Shown here: positions 21,119-64,000 of the stretch, piece by piece
Numbering within the stretch: the first letter of the stretch is position 1
Layout of the letters: every line of letters begins with the position of its first letter
Origin: Asterias amurensis
Taxonomy: Eukaryota; Echinodermata; Asteroidea; Forcipulatida; Asteriidae
Length of the DNA stretch: 64,000 bases
Direction of reading: 5' to 3'
Assembly: GCF_032118995.1 (NCBI RefSeq)
Contig: NC_092669.1
Location: forward strand, 2,417,501 to 2,481,500
The notes under the pieces: model-generated
What the model was told of the DNA's origin: nothing
Databases searched by the model: none
Seen by the model: the letters and a program-made list of their open reading frames with translations, nothing else
Translations under genes and position numbers: made by a program

Positions 21119-23389
21119 ATGGCCTCCACCACCAATCAGCCGCCCCGTGTTAGTCCCATCAGCTCAGTGTCCATGCTGGCAAACTACGACGATGACGAAC
21201 GGATGGAACCTCTGACCGAAGAGTCGTCTTGGGAAACGGTACAACTTGACGATGACAATGGCAGCGATGGCGAAGGTAGGCCACTAGCCTTGGTCCAAGA
21301 CGTTAACTGTTTGTCACAGTGCAATATTAAACCAACCATGGCTTGCCCAGATTAAACAATAACGACTGACCACCTATACTAACATTGAGTCCATGTTTCT
21401 TGCACACACTGATACGTCAGACCCTGGTGGAATTGTGAGGCGAAATGGGGTGAGCAGCAGGGTTCTCTTTAGACTTTGTTCAAGTCCCGTTCTCGTGCGA
21501 GAGATCCATAAGCATACTCGCAGTCAATACATCTAGTGGTCACGAGAACAGGTTCGGGGGAATGCAGAGCAGTTTTCTAGCGATGGCACGGGATTGGGAC
21601 TTAAGTCAAGTCTAGGTTATCTTGAAGCCGAAACTAAGCTGTTTACAAAATAACCCTAATCGCCTTTCTCTTAAAGTTTACTGTTCAAAAACTGTCCAGA
21701 ATTATGATGTGGCAGTGGAGATTCTATCCCCCATACGGCAAATGGAATACACCGTCTGATATCACCCTCTTTTATTAAGGCAGTGGACACTATTGGTAAT
21801 TACTGAAAGTAAGTATCATCATAAAACCTTTCTTGATTTACGAGTAATGGGGAGAGGTTGATAGTATAAAACATTGTGAGAAACGGCTCCCTCTGAAGTG
21901 ACGTAGTTTTCGAGAAAGAAGTAATTTTCCACGAATTTGATTTCGAGACCTCAAGTTTAGAATTTGAGGTCTCGAAATCAAGCATCAGAAATTAAAGCAC
22001 ACAACTTCGTGTGACAAGGATATTTTTTCTTTCATTATTATCTCGCAACTTCGACGACCGATTGAGCTCAAATTTTCACAGGTTTGTTATTTTTATGCAT
22101 ATGTTGAGATACACAAACTGTGAAGACTAGTCTTTGACAATTACCAATAGTGTCCACTGTCTTTAAATCAACCTACTTTAGCCCAATACAAAAACATCAA
22201 CGTATCGATGATTTTATTTATTATCGACTCAGAAACCTCATCGGCAAGCTCTTGGATCGTAGACTTTTACCCAAACAATTCTCATGTTCCACAATCAGAA
22301 TGTTTTATGAATCCTCTGAATTGCTTTTCTTATTTACATGACGTTGTCGGCCCCCTTTTCTTTCCATTCCAGACAAAAACGAAAAGACAAAACACTTCAA
22401 GTACTCCTCCATCAAATCTCAGCTCGACAAAAACGCAACTAAGAAACGAAAACGGGCGAGCAACAATAAAACCCCCGTAGGTCCACCGACCCCAACCGCG
22501 TCAACTTCCAACGAGCAATGGCAGACGACAACGCCACATGGAAACATTCTGGCGGGTAAATTTGGCGCCAAACAAAACGGCAACTTTTTTCGTGCTGGCT
22601 CTTTGCCAGCTGTCCTGTCGGAGTCAAAGCCAATGAAGGACGCTGATAGGCTGTTGGGAGTTCTGACTGAGCACGCATGCGTGGACAGCTTCTTGGAAGA
22701 AGGCCAGGTATAACTTGGTGCATGCCTACCTTTCATAAATTGTCTTCGATTTAGTATAACATAATCTGTTTAACCTGTGGTCTATGCACTTTTTAAGAAT
22801 TTACAACTTTTCCTTTCGAGAAATAATGGGTGAGCAAACCGGAGTGGGTTAGCCTTCTTCCCTGGGACACATGGGTCCAGTTTGACTAGTTTTAGGAGTG
22901 TACCTCGGGTCTTGTTTTGAGATAGATGCCAGATGAATGGACAAAAACACAACGGGAATAATTTATTACGAGAACAGACGAACAGGCAAGTGGAACCATA
23001 AAGCAAGCTCTATCTTTACCCCCCCCCCCCCCCCCCAACGAGAAACTGTACCACAAGTACTCGAAATGTCGGGTGCGGGGTTTACAAGAATTATCCGGTA
23101 AAGTGCAGTGCTGACGTTGGAAAATTTACTAGTAATTTTCTTCTTTTTTTTCCTCACTTTTATTTGCCAGGAGGCTGGCGATTCCGTTCGCCGTCTAATC
23201 GAAAATGATATCGGCAGAGAAAGATCCGTGAACACGCTGCTTCGAGATATCGACAGCGGAAAATCAGACAGGCACCTTTCGGTAACAGCATTTCCTTCCA
23301 TGTCTCTCAATGTCATTCCGGAGATAATAGGCGAGGAACCAGTTGACCCAGACGAGTTCAAATATTGCGAAATGAATCTTTATTTCTAA
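21119..23389 (+). CDS. Unrecognised nuclear-looking protein, three coding exons
   Basis: Exons 21119-21275, 22373-22707 and 23171-23389 join in phase to give 236 residues. The ATG lies 8 bp after a good acceptor (TTTTTGTCAG), so the 5' UTR is spliced. The N-terminus is acidic and serine-rich (EESSWETVQLDDDNGSDGE). A basic KKRKR cluster at about residue 76 is a likely nuclear localisation signal. The last third is helical-looking (DADRLLGVLTEHACVDSFLE, RRLIENDIGRERSVNTLLRD) and ends in a tyrosine-rich acidic tail (DEFKYCEMNLYF). I recognise no domain. TATA/CRE promoter, small size and acidic/serine-rich composition fit an inducible short-lived regulator, but this is inference. Intron 1 contains an F1 MITE. 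Confidence 0.7.
21775..22166. mobile_element. F1 TTAA MITE
   Basis: This is a full-length copy bounded by TTAA. The termini are CAGTGGACACTATTGGTAAT and its inverse, and the central palindrome is GAGACCTCAAG / CTTGAGGTCTC-like. It lies in intron 1 of the unrecognised gene. Confidence 0.88.
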
Positions 23390-24180
23390 AAGCTCACTAT
23401 TTCAAAAGCATGGCAAGGGCAGAAATTACTGCTTAGAAAAACACAGGGTCACAAACCAAAGTGTCATAGAGTGTGCATGATCGTGACTGGTGCCCTGCGA
23501 TTATTTTTGTCTTAGCAGCATTTTCTGCTTAACAGCTTTATGAAAATTGAAATAACTGTCCATAGGCCTACAATGGCTACGGCTTTGTCTATATGGCCAT
23601 TGACTGCCACTGTTGACTTGGTGTAGACTTGGTTCCAAGTCTGTGATCACGGTTTTAAGTCTGAAATAGCGCCCTCTTCTGGATTAACCTCCGTCGTTAG
23701 CCCACGATCATAGTTACGGCGTGTGAGAGCTAATTCATGCAGTGGGAGAGTCTTGAGTGGCTGATGCTGATCTCAGACTTGAAATCAAGTCAATAGCCAC
23801 TGCCGATTGAGAGCTTATCATGCAGTGGGAGAGTCTGTGAGTGGCTGATGATGCTGATCTCAGACTTGAAATCAAGTCTATAGCTACTGCCGATTGAAGC
23901 CATTCGAAAGGCCTACAGCTAGGGCCAAATTTCATAAAGCTGCCACATGTCGAATCACAGCACAAAAGTATAGTTCATAAAGCAACATGGAAAGAACAGT
24001 CAAGGAATGTTAATAAAGAGGCAAGAGAGATGAGATTTCGAACACCGCCCTCTATTGGCGATGTGACAGTTAATTATTCCTAACCACTTCTTTATGTTTT
24101 GTTGCTTGGGACTTTCAGTTCCAGTCATAAATCAATCAATCAGGACAAGATTTCAACTCTGCTTTTATAATATTTGGTTT
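23390..24180 (+). other. 3' flank of the unrecognised gene
   Basis: No coding signal is present. AATAAA occurs near 24011 and could end the transcript. A tandem duplication of about 95 bp is visible at 23735-23900 (CATGCAGTGGGAGAGTCT, CTCAGACTTGAAATCAAGTC twice), followed by an F4 end fragment near 23930. Confidence 0.5.
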
Positions 24181-25311
24181 ATTGAAAAAAAAAAAAATCT
24201 GCAAATATTATAAATTATAATAGGAACACATGAACACGGCCAAACTAAACCTCTGCTTACTGCCGAATTTTGTGCTTACTGCACCCTGTTAAGGCAAGAA
24301 AATCTAGGGCAATTTAGCGCAGAATTCCACGTTAAGCAGATCCACGAAGCTAGACCCTGTTCTTACTGTAATGACAATTATATAAAAACAGCAAACAAAA
24401 TAATTATCAATCTAAAGCATTCCACATCCAGCTAAAAACAATGCAGTCACATTTTATTCGCAGAGCATTTTTTGTAAAAGTTAGCGCAAGTATTACAACA
24501 ATAAAATGCCATTCATGCTAAAAAATTGTTTCCCTAAAGTGCAATCTCACTATTTCAAGAGTAGTTGGGAAGTTTAAGGGCCGTTATCACCCGAGACAAA
24601 TTAATTACAGACAACCAATTAAAGACGGTTTCTCTGAAGATGTTTCAATTTTGCTAACAAGAAAATTTGTAAACATCAAAATCAACCACTTTGAATATAA
24701 AGTGAAATAATATCCAATATTTCAGTTCTAAAGTTGGTTAAAAAATAACTTTGTACAAAGTTTTTGAAAACTATTTTTCTCTGCAGTGTCTAGTGCTATA
24801 CCTTAACCATGGAAGAAATAAAAACCCAAAACACCTGAGCTCAAATTAGCTGAATTATTACACTGGTCTGCATGACCGAGGCCAGCGCTTTTGGTGTAAA
24901 CACTTGCTGTATTGTATATTAAACCATAGATGTCTCATTAGTGAACTTAATCACTGGAGTTCGCAAGCCTGAGGAAAACTATAAACAAGGGTGCTTGCTA
25001 TGTGAACCAGAAACATAGCAAGCATAGAGTTAACCCCTACTCTTCCATGATAAGTGTTCTGGGTTATTTTACGGTTCATAATACTATTTTAAGACAATAT
25101 ATAAAACTACTATTTTCCCTATTTTGAGTTTTCTTTCCACATCTGACACTGACATTTCTTCACCTTTATTTCTACACAGGTATCTTCAGGCCAACAGATC
25201 ACAATTTTATCACTTTTCAGACAATATTGGTTTTGTTACCAGAAAGTTTTAAAACACAACAAAAACAAAAAATAAAATTATGTAACTGATTTTGTTCCTT
25301 GCACCTCCCCC
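24178..25311 (-). other. Probable nurim 3' UTR
   Basis: A minus-strand AATAAA (TTTATT at 24178-24183) lies about 1.1 kb past the stop codon and is followed on that strand by the 3' flank of the upstream gene. The interval has no ORF. The two genes converge here, so their 3' ends may overlap. Confidence 0.45.
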
Positions 25312-28150
25312 TCAACCGTAACTAACAGTTGTTGACCTCAGGTGAGCATGACCCTGTGGTGACCCCAGCATGACCTTCTTCAGTTGATGCTGCAAGCGGA
25401 TGTAGTCATAGTCTTGCATGTCCAGACGGTGACCATAAAAGGTGTACAGTGTCAGTGAAAGGGCTAGGACGAGTCTACCGATCGTCATGACCTGTTGGTT
25501 GTAAGAAGAGAGAACATTATGGAAAGGTTTGCAGTAACACCATGTAATGACTATCTCTAAATGAGTTGGGATGGTTCTGAAAAGAATTTATTGTTGACTT
25601 TAAGATTTTCCAATGGAGCTCCCCTTTGCAAAATGAAAATAGGCCTTGCCTTCTCAAAGTTCCAGGTAGACGCAGGTTCAAATCCTGCTCAAGTCAGTTT
25701 TTTTTTTTAAACCACAAATTATTTTTACTAATTGATGAACTTACCGGAACGACCCAAAGAACGATCATCAAACCCGTCAGGATGGGGTGACGAAAGTTGC
25801 TAAACAGTCTCTGGTACTCTCGTGATTTCAACTGAAGGGGGGGCTCCAAGTCCATTAGGTAGTAATACACCTGTTTCGTTAACAAAGGTATTCAAGGTCA
25901 GGGAGAGGTCACATAAAAGGTCATACTTGGGGTGAATATAAGGAGTTCATAATTACACAGGTCTGCTTTGATCATGGTGCTCTTCAGATCATCCCAACTG
26001 TAGATTGGATCGGTCCCAACTGGAGTGCAACAGTTTGGAAAGCATGGCAACATTGATGACACCCAAGCCTATCCGTATGGACTGTAAAGGGGGGTCATCC
26101 TGTTTCAGCCCTAGGAGTAGGTGGCAACAACCTCTGGAACAAAATAATTGTAGCCCACACCTTGAATTGGCCTTCAGGCCTTATGTGTCTGGCGACTTGC
26201 ATAAAAAAAAAACTATTAAAATAAAAAAATAAAATAAAAAAATTGATTGTTTCTCCTTCATGCACACAGTAGAACTACTAGTTGGCTTGTGTAAATAGTG
26301 TGACGATCCAATGCAAATGTAAGCGCTGGCTCCTTTAACCACTGGTTCATTGATTGTTGGCAGATCTCTGGCTTCCAGCTATAATTTGGCTGCCTATTGT
26401 AACACAAATTGGGACCCGTCCCAAATATAGCTGAAACGATTCTAAAGTTAGAACGGAACAACGACACAGCCCCTTCAACCCTTCTCTGCCACGGTCCCTT
26501 CTGCTCGTCTTCCTTTCTTCTCTTACCTGTTTAACACCGACGAGTTCAGCGTAGTCTAACACCAACACGACTCCGATCACAAACAGCCACGCCACAAAGT
26601 AGACAAAACTGAAGATGATCTGGACGACTCTACTGTCCGCATCGAGGGACCAGAGAATGGTTTCTGGAAACAGAGGCCTCCAGTTAAACATCAGGAGCTT
26701 TTCAGTACAAAAACAAATGAAATAATTTTACAATCCTTGATCAAACTATATGAAAAAGTCACGTTACATTGAAACTCATGATCAAATATGTTGTATTTAC
26801 TCTGAATTTGGTTTGCGTTGGCTTAAATGCAAGAGTGTGGGGTTTGGGGGTACAGTACAAAATCCATTAAAATACATTCCATGGCAGGCCTGTATGCTGC
26901 GTTTATGAAAGTGCAAGGGCACCAAGGCATTTTCTCCATGTTAAAAGGCACCCTGTGACTGAGGCAATTGTAAATGTCTACTAGAGCATTTCAAGGACAC
27001 CAAGGCAATGACCAGGGGGCAAATAGGCGATCACCTTCGTTGCCTCCATGGAGTACATTCATCATATTGAATATATATAGGGAACAAGACCAACATAGGG
27101 GCAGCCTACTCCTAGAACTATTTCGGTTTCATCCGGCTATCGTCTCCCGTAAGACGATAGCCGGACGAAACCGAAATAGTTCTAGGAGTAGGGGCAGCCA
27201 GTCTGTTACCTGCAGAGCTGCACATGTAGCCAATATATACAGGGATCGCTCCACCACTTCTAAGCCCAGCCACTGGATGAAGTCTTTCCATAGTCTGCAA
27301 GCCATCAGGGTATGCTGTAGGATGAATGCAACAATGAGAAGAATGTCCAGCAGGAGGTGACTCAGGTATGGATTTGCTGCATCTGAAATATCAAATCAAG
27401 TGAAACAAGTCAAATACTGTAAAGTCTTAAAAACACCAACAGTAATGACACGCTCATACAAACAGACAAAAATAATGCAGTTTTGCTTTCATTAAAAAAA
27501 TCTGACTTCATACTTATACCATGAACGATTGAAGGTCTACCTACCCACAAGAAAACGAATTGCATACCATAAATGTAAAGAGATTTTACAAATCTCCAGA
27601 CAGAGTCAACACCACAGCCATCTCGAGACGGTTGCAGAATTCAGAACAAACCTCATCACACAGACACAGTTCTAATTACTAAACACTACCCTCCCAAAGT
27701 TGTGATGATTTTTATTTTATTTCCCCAATGGTTTCCAGTGGTCATTTTCAAGGAATACTATCATCGCAATACCCCCCCCCCCCCCCCGGTCTTTTATTGT
27801 TATTATTATTTTTTGCATCGTATTCGTAATTTTATTTTCAACATCAAATAATTATTTGTCTATTTTTATCATCCAATTAAGAATTAAGATTTGGTTTTGG
27901 GTCATAATTGGTGGTCAGATACAGCACATTTAAAAGTTACACTTCCAAAATCCAAAAATGCCGTACCTTCATTAGATTCTCTCTGGCTCTGTTGTTGTTC
28001 ATGTTGTTGTTGAGAACCAATCACCTTGCTGCTGAAGCCATTCCGAAATAAAAACACCGCAAATTGAAACACAGTTTGGAAGCAAACGGCAAAACCCAGC
28101 ACCGAAATGATCACAAAGAAGAAAGACTTAAACAAGGAGACACCTGCCAT
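25312..28150 (-). CDS. NRM: Nurim, multi-pass inner nuclear membrane protein
   Basis: Five minus-strand exons (28150-27967, 27382-27210, 26697-26527, 25870-25745, 25491-25312) join in phase to 277 residues; human nurim has 262. Recognisable blocks are LLLDILLIVAFILQHTLMA, VVERSLYILATC, VLVLDYAELVGVKQV, FSNFRHPILTGLMIVLWVVP and ALSLTLYTFYGHRLDMQDYD, which track human nurim in order. There are about six hydrophobic membrane segments starting at residue 8. A glutamine-rich linker (SQQQHEQQQSQ) follows the first segment. Nurim is a tightly bound nuclear-envelope protein with distant similarity to isoprenylcysteine methyltransferases; its activity is not established. The gene starts 813 bp from BRSK in head-to-head orientation. 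Confidence 0.93.
27098..27199. mobile_element. Near-perfect hairpin flanked by 9-bp direct repeats in the nurim intron
   Basis: Arms of 40 bp (27106-27145 and 27152-27191) differ at one base and enclose a 6-nt loop. GGGGCAGCC occurs on both outer sides (27098-27106 and 27191-27199), which looks like a target-site duplication. The structure begins 9 bp inside the intron from the exon 2 donor at 27210 (minus strand). Confidence 0.85.
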
Positions 28151-28963
28151 AGTTGTGCAGAGATCAGTGGTGTAAAATTGCAAAATAATTGTCAGTTTCC
28201 GGGGAGAAGACGACGCTCAATCAAAATTTATAGAAGTTTTGTTGTTGTGACCGCCATTGTAGGAAATGACACATTTGAACTTACAGAGGGCGCTATTTAA
28301 TCAGCTCGTGAGGCAGGCCCGTGTGAAAGTTGAACTTTTATTTATTTTCATGTGTGATTTTGAAATGTTGGGAACTACTTGAACTGTAAAGAGTAAATTT
28401 ATCACTAATCAAAAACCATAATGTAATAATCCCACCACGTCACACTGTAAAAATCATCTGCTTTTTCTCACTGATGTTTCGATATTTTAAAGCATTAAAC
28501 TCCAATGTCAGAATGTGAGAAAATAATCCAGGCACGTTGTTTTGATAGAGCGCCCTCAATAGTAAGAGTGAAATTAAATAGGGCAGGTGGCTAATGAATA
28601 ATTCATTAACTTTCGTTTTCATTTTAACTGTTTATTTTGAATATAAACTTATAGATTAAATCTGTTTGACAGGATTTTGCAAAAGGAATGTTAGTCACGT
28701 CTATTTTGTTTATTTTTCAGGTCATTTTTGTGGATAATAAATCAACTTAGCGAGAGAGTTTGTCCCAAATTAAATAGGTCAAAGTTAGTGTCGTCATCAC
28801 ATGCTGAATATTTATTAGCACATCTTTTCATCATCAGCACAACGATGGCGGACCAAGTGGAGTACAGTCGGTAACACTGCCGGATTTCTCTAATTCTTGT
28901 GGATGTTTTGGCGATGTTTGGGCACTTCTTTGCTCAAGATAAACTCATCAGTCGGCGTGCATC
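28151..28963. promoter_or_regulatory. Shared nurim/BRSK intergenic promoter region
   Basis: The 813 bp between the two start codons must hold both 5' UTRs and promoters. It is AT-rich, with no TATA box that I would place confidently and no repeat element from the families seen elsewhere. The freedom from MITEs is itself consistent with constraint. Confidence 0.5.
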
Positions 28964-62272
<33,309 letters not shown>

Positions 62273-62776
62273 GTAAGTGAAATTAAATTATATCTGTGTC
62301 CACTGCCTTTAAATATTCCTTCTGTTTGGGAATGAACAACCGTAACATTTGAAGTGGGATTTCTAATCTAGTAAAAAAAAGAAAAAGTTAAAAATAAAAA
62401 TCTTGCCTGTAGGCCATGTTATAGATGCGACACCCGATACTCTTATTTTCTTCAATGTTTAACTCTGACTCTTACATGAATTGGATCACACGTCTCCTCG
62501 GAGTACGGTGTTTATTTCTAGGAGAGACCGTGGGGGAAACTGCGCTTGATGGTCCCCTCTGTCGGCTTCAATTTAACGCACAATTGTTTCCATGGCATCA
62601 TTGCCTGTGACCGTTCAAATGTGCAGTGTAGATTTCAAAACATCGCCTCTTGCAACAACAAAATACAACGACAGCTAATAATGTGGGTTGGTTTTTTTTT
62701 GCTTCAAAACAAATGTCAGCTTTAATGTAAATTTTTGCATCGGGTGTCGGGGATAGATAATACAATTTCAGCATTC

Positions 62777-62890
62777 TCCTGAAGACGAGCAGAGTATACT
62801 GTTTGAAATGTCGAGACCAAACTGGCTCTTCTCAGAGCCAATACTCACACAAAATAGATTTACACATGGTTGTACCCGCAAGTTTACGGA
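62777..62890 (+). repeat. Dispersed repeat with histone-like stem-loop (copy 2)
   Basis: It contains GAGCAGAGTATACTGTTTGA, a perfect 6-bp stem GGCTCT-TCTC-AGAGCC at 62824-62839, AATACTC, AAAATAGATTTACACATGG and TTGTACCCGCAAGTTT. Confidence 0.75.
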
Positions 62891-63106
62891 ATGGGTTACG
62901 GCATGTAATGATCATCAATCAGATTATTGAAGGTGTTGTGTGTAGAATTTTTAAAGATCACCTGAGTCAAATGTCAACTTTACGACTGCCAACATCATGA
63001 ACATGGCAATAAATCTGACTTTAAACTGTACATAATTTACTGTAACCATTGGTAACTTGAGCATAGTGTATATTCTCAGCAATTGATGCATTGTTTTTGT
63101 CATCCT

Positions 63107-63345
63107 TTAAAGACACTGGACACTTTTGATAATTGTCAAAGACCAGTCTTCTCACTAGGTGTATCCCAACATATGCATAAAATAACAATCCTGTGGAAGT
63201 TTGAGCTCAATTGGTCATTGAAGATGCGAGATAATAATGGAAGAAAAAACACCCTTGTCACACTAAGTTGTGTGCTTTCAGATGCTTGATTTCGGGACCT
63301 CAAAATCTAATTCTGAGGTCTCGAAATCAAATTCGTGGAAAATTA
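63107..63345. mobile_element. F1 MITE truncated at its centre
   Basis: It begins TTAAAGACACTGGACACTTT and runs to ATTCGTGGAAAATTAC, where it stops and the duplicated segment below begins. Confidence 0.85.
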
Positions 63346-63348
63346 CAA

Positions 63349-63665
63349 TATCTGAAGCATTATTTACAATAGCTCCGCTCCAGAGATGTTTGTAAAGTTA
63401 AGTCAACAATCAAGTGAAACCAAACTCGGAAAATGAGTTCATCAGAAAATTGAACTTGACCTTGTCACCCCTCATTAAAACCATTGAGGAAAGTTCTTAA
63501 AACCAACATTGCCAACAAATCTGTAAAACGGCGATAATAAGGAGCAAGCTATTTGACTTGCAAGAAATATTTTATTTGCTTACAGTATCTGAAGCATTAT
63601 TTACAATAGCTCCGCCCCAGAGATGTTTGTAAAGTTAAGTCAACAAGCCACTGAAGCCAAACTTG
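63349..63665 (+). repeat. Direct duplication, spacing 237 bp
   Basis: A segment of about 70 bp (TCTGAAGCATTATTTACAAT to AAAGTTAAGTCAACAA) occurs at 63351 and 63588 with one or two differences. Confidence 0.9.
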
Positions 63666-64000
63666 GGCATCTGTCACGGTCACTGAAGATAAATCTTGAC
63701 CAAGGAATGTGGCGGGAAAATAAACATCCGTTAGAAGTGTTTGCGCTAGATTAATATCAGTGATTAATTATGGAATATTCTTATCTGAAATTTGTTCGTG
63801 CATTTTCTCTTTTTGAAAGGTCAGAATTTTTGTTTTTACACCTGGGGTTAGTCAAAGTTTTTTTTAAAGTGATTAAGTATCAAATAATAAACCATGAGAA
63901 ATAATTTGTAAGTGAGTACTTCGTCACGCGAGGGTCCGTTTTAAACAAAGCTGCTTTAGCAGAAACATTGGTTAATAATTTCTTGCTCAGCAAAATGAAG

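Noticed and set aside
22966..23361. 131-codon minus-strand ORF
   Set aside because: It is a shadow of the third coding exon of the plus-strand gene, extended through a C-run.

Overview
This is animal nuclear DNA. Genes are split by many GT-AG introns, intergenic and intronic DNA is AT-rich, and short non-autonomous transposons and tRNA-derived SINEs are dense. The protein sequences and the abundance of short palindromic repeats suggest an echinoderm, most likely a sea star. That assignment is inference from general character, not from a search.

Layout. (1) 991-15557, plus strand: a complete 17-exon gene for an ORP5/ORP8-type oxysterol-binding-protein-related protein (OSBPL8-like) with a PH domain, a lipid-transfer (ORD) domain split by an intron at EQ/VSHHPP, and a C-terminal membrane anchor. 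Its introns hold a LINE remnant, an eroded copy of one of its own exons, a tandem triplication of half of another exon, and a complete intronless C-type lectin ORF on the opposite strand (9631-10176). (2) 20189-23389, plus strand: a three-coding-exon gene for a 236-residue nuclear-looking protein I do not recognise, behind a TATA box and two perfect CRE palindromes. (3) 25312-28150, minus strand: a complete five-exon nurim (NRM) gene. (4) 28964 to beyond the right edge, plus strand: the first eight coding exons of a BRSK/SAD-family serine/threonine kinase, covering almost the whole kinase domain, with a first intron of about 15 kb. Nurim and BRSK are head to head, 813 bp apart.

The genes are unrelated in pathway: ER-plasma membrane lipid exchange, an unknown nuclear factor, an inner nuclear membrane protein, and an LKB1-activated polarity kinase. 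There is no operon or gene cluster.

The rest is dominated by mobile DNA. Three palindromic TTAA-flanked MITE families (here F1, F2, F3) account for over 20 insertions. A separate palindromic family (F4) begins GGGCCCAATTTCATAGAGCT. Several other terminal-inverted-repeat elements occur, one with a clear 8-bp target duplication. Many are nested. One F4-type sequence has been amplified into a 70-bp satellite immediately downstream of BRSK exon 5, together with several copies of that exon's splice donor. The points most worth checking are the repeated splice donor, the exon triplication, the nested lectin, the unknown CRE-driven gene, a mobile hairpin in the nurim intron, and dispersed repeats carrying a histone-mRNA-like stem-loop.
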